A stretch of 64,000 bases of DNA, from NCBI RefSeq assembly GCF_014699005.1, contig NZ_JACWZY010000015.1:62001-126000 (forward strand), read 5' to 3'. The translations under genes and the position numbers were made by a program. This document shows, piece by piece, positions 1 through 9,384 of the stretch. This DNA comes from Spirosoma profusum. Lineage in GTDB: Bacteria > Bacteroidota > Bacteroidia > Cytophagales > Spirosomataceae. The notes under the pieces were generated by a model that saw nothing but the letters and a program-made list of their open reading frames with translations, was not told where the DNA came from and searched no databases. How positions within the stretch are numbered: position 1 is the stretch's first letter; each line of letters begins with the position of its first letter.

Positions 1-1453
<1,453 letters not shown>

Positions 1454-1461
1454 CGTAGTGT

Positions 1462-1507
1462 GGCATTGGTTTCGGAGCATTACATTACTTTTTCTGAGAC
1501 CAATGCC
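1462..1507 (+). terminator. imperfect hairpin after atpD
   Basis: GGCATTGGTTTCGG pairs imperfectly with CTGAGACCAATGCC (about 11 of 14 positions). It lies 8 bases after the atpD stop. There is no T-run after it, so it could be a weak terminator, an mRNA-stabilising 3' hairpin or a decayed repeat element. Confidence 0.4.
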
Positions 1508-1552
1508 CCTTTCCCAAGTCTCAATCGTTTTTAAAGCATAAAAACCGATTTT

Positions 1553-2242
1553 ATGAAAACTATTCGTTTTGACTTGGGAATGGCCTGTCTGTTATTCAGT
1601 TTAGTGGCACTACGTTCATTTGGGCAGGAAACTCAGCCAACGTCTCTATCTGTAGAGGAGCCAAAGAAAGTTTTGGGTGCTATTCAGGATACGTCAATTA
1701 CTCCTGGCGTTTCTGCTACGTTGGCACAGGGCGACGCTGCCACGACTCATTTAGACAACGCAGTAGCTGCACTTAATAAGGGCGACAAAGCTACTTCTAC
1801 CCAAGAACTTCAGACTGGTATTGCTGGTTTGGAAGCGCAGGCTAAAACGGATAAAACGTCCTTTAAAGACAAATTACTGGCCCAGGCAAGCAAACTAAAA
1901 GCATTGCTCCCATTAATTCCAGATGGTGCCTTAGGAAATGGTGTGCTGGGAAAAGCTGTCAGTTTAGCCAAACTAGCCTCCGGCGGCAGTAAACTTGAAG
2001 GACTTTTAGCGGCTGGCTCGTTGCTCGGTAAAGGTAGCCAGTTAACTAGTGGCTTGTCAGGCATCGGTAGTGCATTATCGGGATTAGGCGGAGGTACTCA
2101 ATCGTCAGGTCAGTCGCTGATAACCAAAGCGCTGTCTACCGTTGGTAAACTTAACCAGGGTGGTTTAGTGGCGAAAGCGGCCGAACCAGTTGTCAAAACC
2201 GAAGTTAGCAGTTTGCTTAATTTGATTAAAGGAGCTTTATAA
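1553..2242 (+). CDS. secreted Gly/Ser/Leu-rich protein of unknown function
   Basis: No family recognised. The 229-residue product starts with a good signal peptide: MKTIRF, then a hydrophobic core and cleavage near SFGQ (about residue 25). Residues 50-115 are Ala/Lys/Thr-rich and probably helical. Residues 125-200 are rich in Gly, Ser and Leu with short motifs such as LLGKGS and LSGIGSALSGLGGG. No catalytic motif or cysteine pair is visible. It lies between atpD and atpC on the same strand, so it may be co-transcribed with ATP synthase, although nothing in it suggests a role in that enzyme. The ATG start follows an A-rich stretch. Confidence 0.75.
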   Translation: MKTIRFDLGMACLLFSLVALRSFGQETQPTSLSVEEPKKVLGAIQDTSITPGVSATLAQGDAATTHLDNAVAALNKGDKATSTQELQTGIAGLEAQAKTDKTSFKDKLLAQASKLKALLPLIPDGALGNGVLGKAVSLAKLASGGSKLEGLLAAGSLLGKGSQLTSGLSGIGSALSGLGGGTQSSGQSLITKALSTVGKLNQGGLVAKAAEPVVKTEVSSLLNLIKGAL

Positions 2243-2246
2243 AAGT

Positions 2247-2310
2247 GATGAGTGATGAACGATGAGTTATAAGTGGCTGACGCGTATAAACTCATCGTTC
2301 ATCACTCATC
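2247..2310. repeat. perfect inverted repeat, GATGAATGATGA-type, before atpC
   Basis: Arms 2247-2268 and 2289-2310 are exact reverse complements (22 bp) around a 20-nt loop. The arms are built from variants of the word GATGA(G/A)TGATGAA. The element fills most of the gap between the secreted-protein gene and atpC, starting 5 bases after the upstream stop. A relative lies at 31503-31638. Confidence 0.85.
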
Positions 2311-2327
2311 ATTCATCACTGAATAAT

Positions 2328-2573
2328 ATGACATTAGATATAATCACTCCCGACCGTAAGGTCTTTTCCGGCGAAGCTAGTGCTGTTACGTTTCCGGGTA
2401 GCGAAGGTCAGTTTCAGGTATTGAACAACCACGCACCGATGGTAAGCACTCTGGATCGTGGGCCAATTATCGTTCAGACAGCGTCTGGGCAGGAAACGTT
2501 CACTGTTGACGGTGGCGTAGTGGAAATACTTCAAAACAAAGTATTAGTGCTGGCTGAAGCTATAGTAGCCTGA
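2328..2573 (+). CDS. atpC: F1 ATP synthase subunit epsilon, short form
   Basis: Epsilon subunit of the F1 central stalk. The start is ATG at 2328 (MTLDIITPDRKVFSGEA), which matches the family's N-terminus. An upstream ATG at 2262 would only translate the inverted repeat. The product has 81 residues and covers only the N-terminal beta-sandwich (motifs FPGSEGQFQVLNNHAPM and VDGGVVEI). The C-terminal two-helix domain that inhibits ATP hydrolysis in Escherichia coli is absent. Short epsilons of this kind are familiar in Bacteroidota. A terminator follows 20 bases after the stop. Confidence 0.95.
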   Translation: MTLDIITPDRKVFSGEASAVTFPGSEGQFQVLNNHAPMVSTLDRGPIIVQTASGQETFTVDGGVVEILQNKVLVLAEAIVA

Positions 2574-2592
2574 ATAAATGTCTATTTTTGTT

Positions 2593-2631
2593 AAAAAGCG
2601 ATTCACTTGCTGTAAGTGAGTCGCTTTTTTT
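2593..2631 (+). terminator. Rho-independent terminator of the atp operon
   Basis: AAAAAGCGA-TTCACTT pairs with AAGTGAG-TCGCTTTTT around a short loop, followed by a T-run. It lies just after atpC and before the udk gene. Confidence 0.85.
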
Positions 2632-2696
2632 GGTTATTAGATACCAAATTTTCCTGCTTTAATTTTCGCCTACTTTTTCGTTACGTTTACTTCATC

Positions 2697-3317
2697 ATGG
2701 CTACCAAACCCTTCATCGTCGGTATTACCGGCGGCAGTGCGTCCGGCAAAACGTCATTTCTAAAGGACGTACTGAATGGATTTAGCGAAGACCAAATCTG
2801 TCTTATTTCGCAGGATAACTATTATCGAACTCTCGACCATATTCCGCAGGATCAAAACGGTATTTATAATTTCGACTTGCCCGTTACGATCAACCACGAG
2901 CTGTTCGCCCAACATTTAAGCGAGTTACATGCCGGAAGAATCGTGAAAACGCCAGAATACACATTTAATAACCCGAATGCCATCCCCCGAACGCTAACGT
3001 ATCGACCTACGCCGATTATCATTGTTGAAGGTTTATTCGTTTTTCATTTTTCAGATGTAGCCAGTCAGTTGGATTTGAAGGTGTATATAACGGCCAAAAA
3101 CCGCATTAAACTCGACCGACGCCTGATTCGCGATCAGGCCGAGCGGGGGCTTACAGAAGAGACGATCCATTACCAATGGAAATATCACGTTCGTCCGGCT
3201 TATCAGGAATACGTGAAACCCCATAAAGACGAAGCTGATATTGTTATCCCGAATAATAACCACTATAAAAAAGGTTTGGACGTATTAATGGCGTTTTTGA
3301 AGACGAAGGTCGAGTAA
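2697..3317 (+). CDS. udk: uridine kinase
   Basis: Phosphorylates uridine and cytidine to UMP and CMP in pyrimidine salvage. The chosen start is ATG at 2697 (MATKPFIVGITGGSASGKTS). An in-frame start at 2616 would translate the terminator and lacks homology. The Walker A loop GGSASGKT spans residues 12-19. The family motifs DNYYR (residues around 45) and FDLPVTI follow, and the 206-residue length is normal. It forms a single-gene unit after the atp terminator and converges with the minus-strand oxidoreductase gene 4 bases away. Confidence 0.9.
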   Translation: MATKPFIVGITGGSASGKTSFLKDVLNGFSEDQICLISQDNYYRTLDHIPQDQNGIYNFDLPVTINHELFAQHLSELHAGRIVKTPEYTFNNPNAIPRTLTYRPTPIIIVEGLFVFHFSDVASQLDLKVYITAKNRIKLDRRLIRDQAERGLTEETIHYQWKYHVRPAYQEYVKPHKDEADIVIPNNNHYKKGLDVLMAFLKTKVE

Positions 3318-3321
3318 CGCG

Positions 3322-4362
3322 CTACACGTCAATCAATACCCCCTCACTTTCAGGATAACCAGTGCAGGTTAATACCCAACCTTCGGATAGGTCGCGTTGA
3401 GTTAATACGTCGTTGATTGTCATGTGAACTTTGCCGGAGAGGCAACGGGCAGCACAGGTAGAGCACCGTCCACCCCGGCAACTATACGGCAACGGCACAC
3501 CTTCGTCCAGAGCCGCTTGTAGGATTGATTTGTAAGCTGGCACCTGAATTTCGATTTCTCTTCCCCGGAAACGTAGCAAAACCGTTTGGTCTTTGGCAAT
3601 GGCGGGCGGTGGTGCCAGTACAACGGTTTCGACTACAAAATTTTCTCGTCGAATCTGCTCCGGTCGGAAGCCGCTGAAAACAAGCGTAAACTGTGCCATA
3701 CGCATGTAATCGCTGGGACCGCAAACGTAGAAATGAAGCGTTTCTGGTTCTGACGTACCGATTAATTGAGGAAGTAAGCGTTCGAGTAATACGTTGTTTA
3801 ACCGCCCTCGCAAGCCACTCCAATCGGCAGGCGGGTTGCTCAGTAGATGGAATAGTCGAAATCTTCCCTCAAATTGTTTTTCCACAACGGCCAGGTCGTC
3901 CCTGAAAATAATGCTACGTTCGTTTGAATTACTGTACAGCAACGTAACGCGCCGGGTCGATTCAGTACGTAAAATTTGTTTTAGCAACGCGAACAAGGGA
4001 GTTATACCGCTACCTGCGCCCAGCAACACTACGTCCCCCGGCTGACTATCATCAAACGTAAACCGACCAGCGGGCAACAAACTAGTCAGTAGGTCGCCCA
4101 CACGTAACGTATCGTGCAGGTAGCGTGAGATTTCACCGTTTTGAACGCGCTTAATAGTTAATTGTAATTCTTCGTCAGACGCTGAACTAAGTGAATATGA
4201 TCGTCGGACTTCATGTCCATTGTGAATCAATATCAGGGTTAAGAACTGGCCTGCGCGATACGTAACGGTTTTTCCGTCCACTGTTTCCAGGAAATAGCTT
4301 CGGGTATCAGCCGTTTCGGAGATGATACGTGTGATACGTAGTTTCAGAAAATCGTCGGTCAT
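3322..4362 (-). CDS. ferredoxin-NADP reductase-like flavo-iron-sulfur oxidoreductase (PaaE-like)
   Basis: NAD(P)H-dependent electron-transfer protein with three parts in order: an FAD-binding barrel (RRSYSLSS), an NAD-binding fold (LLGAGSGITPLFAL), and a C-terminal plant-type [2Fe-2S] domain (YSCRGGRCSTCAARC with a fourth Cys in LTCTGYP). This is the layout of the reductase of phenylacetyl-CoA epoxidase and related hydroxylase reductases. No paaABCD genes are nearby, so the partner is unknown. The chosen start MTDDFLKLRI gives 346 residues; an ATG 24 bases upstream is also possible. It is divergent from nadA. Confidence 0.85.
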   Translation of the reverse strand: MTDDFLKLRITRIISETADTRSYFLETVDGKTVTYRAGQFLTLILIHNGHEVRRSYSLSSASDEELQLTIKRVQNGEISRYLHDTLRVGDLLTSLLPAGRFTFDDSQPGDVVLLGAGSGITPLFALLKQILRTESTRRVTLLYSNSNERSIIFRDDLAVVEKQFEGRFRLFHLLSNPPADWSGLRGRLNNVLLERLLPQLIGTSEPETLHFYVCGPSDYMRMAQFTLVFSGFRPEQIRRENFVVETVVLAPPPAIAKDQTVLLRFRGREIEIQVPAYKSILQAALDEGVPLPYSCRGGRCSTCAARCLSGKVHMTINDVLTQRDLSEGWVLTCTGYPESEGVLIDV

Positions 4363-4542
4363 GAACTGGCAATTACTTGCTATCAAAACACATCAATTAA
4401 CAAAGGTTGTTTGAAAGCCGAAAACGTTTCCCCAAATTCGCCCCGCGCGGTCTGACGTAGTATCATCTATTTTGACGAAAAATGTTGATACTGTGACTTT
4501 CCGCCAGCTTCATTGTTATTAGATAAAGCAACTACACAACTA

Positions 4543-5532
4543 ATGGAAGCACTCCTGGAAGAAGTTCAGCGCGTGGGATACGTAAATAAACCGGTTGACG
4601 AAGACATTGATTTGGTGGCCGAAATTAATCGGTTAAAAAAAGAAAAGAACGCGGTTATTCTAGCACATTACTACGTCGATGGGTCAATTCAGGATTTAGC
4701 CGACTACATAGGCGATAGTCTTGGTCTGAGCCAGCAAGCGGCCGCTACGCCCGCCGATATGATTGTTTTTTGTGGGGTTCATTTCATGGGCGAAACCGCT
4801 AAAATTCTGTCGCCCCAGAAGAAAGTAGTTATTCCCGACCTCAACGCCGGCTGTTCACTCGCTGACTCGGCTCCTGCTGACAAGTTTGCCGCCTTTAAGG
4901 CGCAATATCCTGATCATATTGTGCTGTCGTATATCAATTGCTCAGCCGATATAAAGGCGTTGTCCGACATTATCGTTACGTCGTCGAACGCGCTGAAAAT
5001 TGTGGAAAGTCTGCCCAAAGAACAGAAAATTATCTTTGCGCCTGACGCCAATTTGGGGCGTTATATTTCGAAAAAGACGGGTCGAGATATGGTTCTCTGG
5101 GATGGCGCTTGTATTGTTCACATCGATATTTCGCTCGAAAAACTGCATAAGCTACGGATACAATATCCTGAAGCCAAGTTCATTGCTCACCCTGAATGTC
5201 AGGAGCATATTCTGAGCGAAGCTGACTACGTTGGTTCGACTACAGCCTTGTTGAAATACGTAGTCGATAGTCCGGAACAAACATTCATTGTTGGCACCGA
5301 AGCGGGTATTCTGCACAAAATGAAGCAGGCAGCTCCGCACAAGAAAATTATTCCGGCCCCCGCCAGTCAGAACAATACATGTGCTTGTTCGGAATGCCCA
5401 TACATGAAAATGAACACGCTCGAAAAAGTGTACAACTGCATGCTTTATGAGCAACCCGAAATTATCGTTCCGGAAGATGTGCGTTTGAAGGCCTATGAAT
5501 CAGTGGCACGCATGTTGGAGTTGAGCAAATGA
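4543..5532 (+). CDS. nadA: quinolinate synthase
   Basis: Condenses iminoaspartate with dihydroxyacetone phosphate to quinolinate, the second step of NAD synthesis from aspartate. Motifs seen are [39 protein letters not shown] (Cys 77), [10 protein letters not shown] and the C-terminal [15 protein letters not shown]. Three of the cysteines bind a [4Fe-4S] cluster in this family. The ATG at 4543 gives 329 residues; an in-frame TTG at 4513 is an alternative. nadB follows, but a toxin-antitoxin pair is inserted between the two genes. Confidence 0.96.
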   Translation: MEALLEEVQRVGYVNKPVDEDIDLVAEINRLKKEKNAVILAHYYVDGSIQDLADYIGDSLGLSQQAAATPADMIVFCGVHFMGETAKILSPQKKVVIPDLNAGCSLADSAPADKFAAFKAQYPDHIVLSYINCSADIKALSDIIVTSSNALKIVESLPKEQKIIFAPDANLGRYISKKTGRDMVLWDGACIVHIDISLEKLHKLRIQYPEAKFIAHPECQEHILSEADYVGSTTALLKYVVDSPEQTFIVGTEAGILHKMKQAAPHKKIIPAPASQNNTCACSECPYMKMNTLEKVYNCMLYEQPEIIVPEDVRLKAYESVARMLELSK

Positions 5533-5547
5533 AATTTTAGAAAAGTC

Positions 5548-5772
5548 ATGCAACAAATCATATTGCAGCCCCAGACACCTGATGAACTTCGTCTGATAAA
5601 GCAGTTCGCCAAGGTGATGAAGATTAAGACTATCGCGGTAAAGGAGACATCCGCTAAGCAGAAAGAAGAAGAACTGCTTGATCGGATTGAACGGAGCGCT
5701 CGTCAGGTAAAAGCGCATCTTGACGGAAAAATTAAACTCAAATCGGCACGGCAGTTACTCGAAGAGCTTTGA
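5548..5772 (+). CDS. putative antitoxin of a RelE/ParE-type pair
   Basis: A 74-residue charged, largely helical protein (MQQIILQPQTPDELRLIKQF...). It starts with a short beta-strand, continues with a Lys/Glu-rich helix and ends in LLEEL. Its size, charge and position directly before a RelE/ParE-like gene, with overlap, suggest an antitoxin. I cannot name a DNA-binding fold with certainty. The gene begins 15 bases after the nadA stop, so it can be transcribed with nadA. Confidence 0.65.
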   Translation: MQQIILQPQTPDELRLIKQFAKVMKIKTIAVKETSAKQKEEELLDRIERSARQVKAHLDGKIKLKSARQLLEEL

Positions 5773-6091
5773 GATTATTGTCACCGATGATGCCGAACGT
5801 AATGTACGGCAATTGAAAAAGAAATATCGTTCGTTTAAAACTGACTTTTCTGAATTGTTAGATTCTCTAGAAGTTTCCCCTCAACAAGGCGAACCACTTG
5901 GCAAAGATGGTTATAAAGTTCGTCTTGCTATAAAAACTAAACAGAAAGGCAAAAGTGGGGGTGCCAGAGTAATAACGTGTGTCAAGATTGTCAATGAACA
6001 GGTCTTTATAGTTGCTGTTTATGACAAGAGCGAATACGCTACGTTGACAGATAAAAAAATTGAGCAACGGCTGAAAAACGCAGGCCTGTAA
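5720..6091 (+). CDS. putative RelE/ParE-family toxin
   Basis: The conserved part starts with FEIIVTDDAERNVRQLKKKYRSF and continues through VRLAIKTKQKGKSGGARVITCV and VFIVAVYDKSE. This strand-helix-helix-strand pattern with basic and aromatic residues is typical of RelE/ParE toxins. Family members act on ribosome-bound mRNA or on gyrase; which applies here is not decidable. The start is unclear. The only in-frame NTG is a TTG at 5720, which overlaps the antitoxin by about 50 bases, and no ATG, GTG or other TTG lies near the expected N-terminus. An ATT near 5774 is another possibility. nadB starts 8 bases after the stop. Confidence 0.7.
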   Translation: MTEKLNSNRHGSYSKSFEIIVTDDAERNVRQLKKKYRSFKTDFSELLDSLEVSPQQGEPLGKDGYKVRLAIKTKQKGKSGGARVITCVKIVNEQVFIVAVYDKSEYATLTDKKIEQRLKNAGL

Positions 6092-6099
6092 TTATTTCT

Positions 6100-7692
6100 A
6101 TGCCCCATCAATTTGATTTTCTGATTATTGGCTCCGGTATCGCGGGCCTGACTTATGCCACCAAACTGGGCATGCATTTTGAAAAACTTGGTCAGAATGT
6201 ACGTATTGGCGTTATCACGAAGGTGCAGGCCGACGAAACGAATACCAAGTATGCCCAGGGTGGTATTGCCGCCGTTTGGTCGGAAGATGACTCTTTTGAG
6301 AAGCATATCGAAGACACAATGGTGGCCGGCGATTTCCTGAGCGATCGGCATATCGTGGAAATCGTTGTGCGCGAAGGCCCTGGCCGTATTCGTGAATTGA
6401 TCGATTATGGCACTCGCTTTGACAAAGAACACGACAGTACTGACTACGATTTAGCCAAGGAAGGTGGTCACTCCGATTTCCGGATTCTGCATTTCAAAGA
6501 CATTACGGGAGCCGAAATTGAACGGGCTTTACTTGAAAAAGCCAATTCACTAAAATCCATTGAGATTTTCACTCATTTCTACGCCGTTGAACTCATTACG
6601 CGCCACCAACTCGGCGAAACCGTTCACCGGTACGATACTGATAACAAATGCTTTGGCGCCTACGTATTGAATACCAAAACGGGACAGGTTGAGCGATTTA
6701 TGGCGAAGACGACCTTGTTAGCTACGGGTGGTATCGGTAATATTTACCAGAGCACAACAAACCCCAACATTGCTACCGGCGATGGCATTGCCATGGCGTA
6801 TCGGGCAAAAGGGATTTGCAAGGACATGGAGTTCATCCAGTTCCACCCAACAGCCTTGTATGAACCCGGCAAGAAACCTAACTTCCTGATTTCGGAAGCA
6901 GTACGCGGTTTTGGCGGTGTGCTACGTACCAAAAAAGGTGCTACGTTCATGGAAAACTACGATCCGCGCTTATCACTAGCTCCCCGCGACGTAGTAGCCC
7001 GCGCTATCGACTCTGAAATGAAAAAGTCGGGGGATTCGCACGTGTATCTGGACGTAACGCACTGCGATTACGAGAAATTCGTCGAGCATTTTCCGACCAT
7101 CACCGCTTACTGCCGCGACAAGCTGGGCCTGGATTTACGAAAAGATTACATTCCAGTGGTACCGGCGCAGCACTACCTTTGCGGAGGCATACGTGTGAAT
7201 GAGTGGGGGCAAACAAACATTCAGTTTTTATATGCTGTAGGCGAATGTTCCTGTACAGGCTTACACGGTGCCAATCGACTGGCTTCCAATTCGTTGCTCG
7301 AAGCCGTTGTGTTTGGGCATCGTGCCTACGAAAAAACCGTTGAACTGCTAGATCAGGCTGTTTTATCTGACAATATTCCTGAATGGAATGACGCGGGTAC
7401 TACACATCAGGAGGAATTAGTGCTGGTTACGGAGATGAAAAAGGAGCTGGAATCCATTATGTCGAACTACGTTGGTATTGTACGTACCAATAGGCGGTTA
7501 AAACGCGCCATGGACCGGCTTGAACTGATTTATCTGGAGCATGAAGAACTATATCGGCAATCGAAAGTGTCCGTTCCCATTTGCGAGCTACGTAACATGA
7601 TTGAAGTGGCCTATCTCGTTATCAAAATGGCGATGGCCCGGCGCGAGAATACGGGCCTGCATTTTAATCTGGATAACGTAAAAGCGGAATAA
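6100..7692 (+). CDS. nadB: L-aspartate oxidase
   Basis: Flavoenzyme that oxidises aspartate to iminoaspartate, the substrate of NadA. The N-terminal FAD-binding motif GSGIAGLTYA is at residues 10-19. TKYAQGGIAAVW, the substrate-loop motif HSDFRILHFKD, FIQFHPTALYEP and the C-terminal CSCTGLHGANRLASNSLLEAVVFG follow, all characteristic of the succinate dehydrogenase/aspartate oxidase flavoproteins. The 530-residue length is normal. nadA-nadB form a biosynthetic unit interrupted by the toxin-antitoxin pair; nadC is not in the window. Confidence 0.96.
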   Translation: MPHQFDFLIIGSGIAGLTYATKLGMHFEKLGQNVRIGVITKVQADETNTKYAQGGIAAVWSEDDSFEKHIEDTMVAGDFLSDRHIVEIVVREGPGRIRELIDYGTRFDKEHDSTDYDLAKEGGHSDFRILHFKDITGAEIERALLEKANSLKSIEIFTHFYAVELITRHQLGETVHRYDTDNKCFGAYVLNTKTGQVERFMAKTTLLATGGIGNIYQSTTNPNIATGDGIAMAYRAKGICKDMEFIQFHPTALYEPGKKPNFLISEAVRGFGGVLRTKKGATFMENYDPRLSLAPRDVVARAIDSEMKKSGDSHVYLDVTHCDYEKFVEHFPTITAYCRDKLGLDLRKDYIPVVPAQHYLCGGIRVNEWGQTNIQFLYAVGECSCTGLHGANRLASNSLLEAVVFGHRAYEKTVELLDQAVLSDNIPEWNDAGTTHQEELVLVTEMKKELESIMSNYVGIVRTNRRLKRAMDRLELIYLEHEELYRQSKVSVPICELRNMIEVAYLVIKMAMARRENTGLHFNLDNVKAE

Positions 7693-7698
7693 GGCACG

Positions 7699-7798
7699 AA
7701 CTGCATCTGGCTGTTCGGCAACGGAACGTTGCAAAAACATTGTATAGTTTACCACGCCTTTTTGCAGCCTATCGGTTGCGAAACAGCCAGAGGCAGTT
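7699..7798. repeat. inverted repeat, CTGGCTGTT-type, after nadB
   Basis: Left arm 7699-7724 and right arm 7773-7798 pair with only a few mismatches. A second inner stem (TTGCAAAAA with TTTTTGCA) lies inside. The arms share the word CTGGCTGTT with the repeats at 11037-11126 and 41283-41363, so this is probably a diverged member of that family. It starts 6 bases after the nadB stop. Confidence 0.65.
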
Positions 7799-7836
7799 TC
7801 AGCCGCTTACTTCACTGCTCTCATAATAGAAGTCAG

Positions 7837-7844
7837 TACCTTTG
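7837..7844 (+). promoter_or_regulatory. candidate -7 element (TACCTTTG) for the glutamine synthetase-family gene
   Basis: TACCTTTG matches the Bacteroidota -7 consensus TAnnTTTG exactly and lies 37 bases before the ATG at 7882. No clear TTTG is seen 19-21 bases upstream, so support rests on the -7 box alone. Confidence 0.4.
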
Positions 7845-7881
7845 GGCGGCACGAATACGTAGCGGCAATACAAGACATAGC

Positions 7882-9255
7882 ATGAACCACCAGGATATTA
7901 TTGACTTCATCAACCAGAGCGCCAGCCCCAAAATTAAGTATGCATTTACGGACATCGACGGGGTGCTACGTGGCAAAATCATCCATCGACAGAAGTTTCT
8001 GGACGGGCTAACGGATGGTTTCGGGTTCTGCGACGTAGTGTGGGGCTGGGATTCGGCTGATATGCCTTACGATAACGGACGTACTACTGGCTGGCATTCG
8101 GGCTATCCCGACGCACCCGTGCGTATCGACGTATCGACATTCCGGCAACTTCCCTGGGAGGATAATATTCCGTTTTTCGTCGCTGATTTCAGCCCACCTG
8201 CCAATGGAACGCCAACGAATTATGCTTTAGCTTCCTGTCCACGTAGCTTGCTCAAACGAGTAGCTAGTCAATGTGAGGAAATGGGTTATCATGCTGAGTT
8301 TGCGCAGGAGTTTGAGTGGTTCAATTTTCGCGAGACGCCCCATAGTCTTCAGGAAAAGAACTTTCAGCATATGGAGCCGCTCACACCGGGGATGTTCGGC
8401 TATTCCATACTACGTCCCTCGCTCGAAAGTGCTTTCTACCACGACCTGTTCGATTTGCTGGCTCAGTTCGATATTCCGCTCGAAGGGCTTCACACTGAAA
8501 CAGGACCGGGCGTATATGAGGCCGCCATCATGCACGATGAGGTTATCCGGGCCGCCGACAAAGCCGCTTTATTTAAGACAGCGGTGAAAGAAATAGCGTA
8601 CCGGCACAACGTAGTGGCTACGTTCATGGCAAAATGGAATGCCGATTTACCGGGTTGCAGCGGGCATATCCACCAGAGTTTATGGAATCCAGAGAAGACA
8701 AAAAACCTGTTTTTCGACGATACACAGCCGAACCGCATGAGTGAACTGATGCGGCAATTTATGGCTGGTCAGTTGTATTGCCTTCCGCACATTACGCCCA
8801 TGTTTGCGCCAACTATCAATAGCTATAAACGGCTGGTTGAAGGTGCCTGGGCGCCCACTACCATTACGTGGTCGGTAGATAATCGAACAACGGCGCTTCG
8901 GGTATTGAACCATAAGGAAGCTTATACCCGCGTTGAGCATCGGGTATCGGGAGCTGATACAAACCCATATTTAGCCATTGCGGCCTCGCTGGCGTCGGGT
9001 TTATACGGCATCCGGCACAAACTGACGCTCGATATTCCGGCTTCGGTGGGCAATGGTTACGCTGATAAACGTAACGGCATTCTACCGACCAATCTGGAAG
9101 AAGCGACCCGGGCAATGGCTAATTCACCGGTGGCGGCCGAACTGTTTGGAACCGAATTTGTTGACCACTTTACTCGCACCCGCGACTGGGAATGGCGGCA
9201 ATATCTTCGCCAGGTCAGTGATTGGGAGTTGAAGCGGTATTTTGAAATTATATAA
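7882..9255 (+). CDS. glutamine synthetase-family ligase
   Basis: ATP-dependent ligase of the GlnA/PuuA superfamily, which joins ammonia or an amine to the gamma-carboxyl of glutamate. The start MNHQDIIDFINQ at 7882 is chosen because the longer frame from 7729 translates the inverted repeat. The N-terminal domain carries YAFTDIDGVLRGK. The catalytic domain shows the metal-binding motif GCSGHIHQSLW, the ATP-loop region APTINSYKRL and NRTTALRV. At 457 residues, with DIDGVLRGK, it resembles gamma-glutamylpolyamine synthetases more than housekeeping GlnA. The substrate is not decidable. An APH-fold kinase gene follows. Confidence 0.85.
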   Translation: MNHQDIIDFINQSASPKIKYAFTDIDGVLRGKIIHRQKFLDGLTDGFGFCDVVWGWDSADMPYDNGRTTGWHSGYPDAPVRIDVSTFRQLPWEDNIPFFVADFSPPANGTPTNYALASCPRSLLKRVASQCEEMGYHAEFAQEFEWFNFRETPHSLQEKNFQHMEPLTPGMFGYSILRPSLESAFYHDLFDLLAQFDIPLEGLHTETGPGVYEAAIMHDEVIRAADKAALFKTAVKEIAYRHNVVATFMAKWNADLPGCSGHIHQSLWNPEKTKNLFFDDTQPNRMSELMRQFMAGQLYCLPHITPMFAPTINSYKRLVEGAWAPTTITWSVDNRTTALRVLNHKEAYTRVEHRVSGADTNPYLAIAASLASGLYGIRHKLTLDIPASVGNGYADKRNGILPTNLEEATRAMANSPVAAELFGTEFVDHFTRTRDWEWRQYLRQVSDWELKRYFEII

Positions 9256-9257
9256 TG

Positions 9258-9375
9258 TTTGTAGAGACACAGTATGCTGTGTCTCATATGCGTCAGCAAT
9301 AGCCTAGCGTTAGCCAAAACCATCTGGCGCGGGCCATCCGGTTATGAGACAAGGCATGTCTTGTCTCTACACAAA
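9258..9375. repeat. paired palindromes, GTAGAGACA-type
   Basis: Two segments (9258-9287 and 9344-9375) are inverted relative to each other. Each is itself a near palindrome: GAGACACAG-TATG-CTGTGTCTC on the left and GAGACAAG-GCATGT-CTTGTCTC on the right. The right one matches the 28-bp palindrome at 43479-43506. Together they fill the gap between the ligase and the kinase genes. Confidence 0.75.
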
Positions 9376-9384
9376 TAGAATCAA

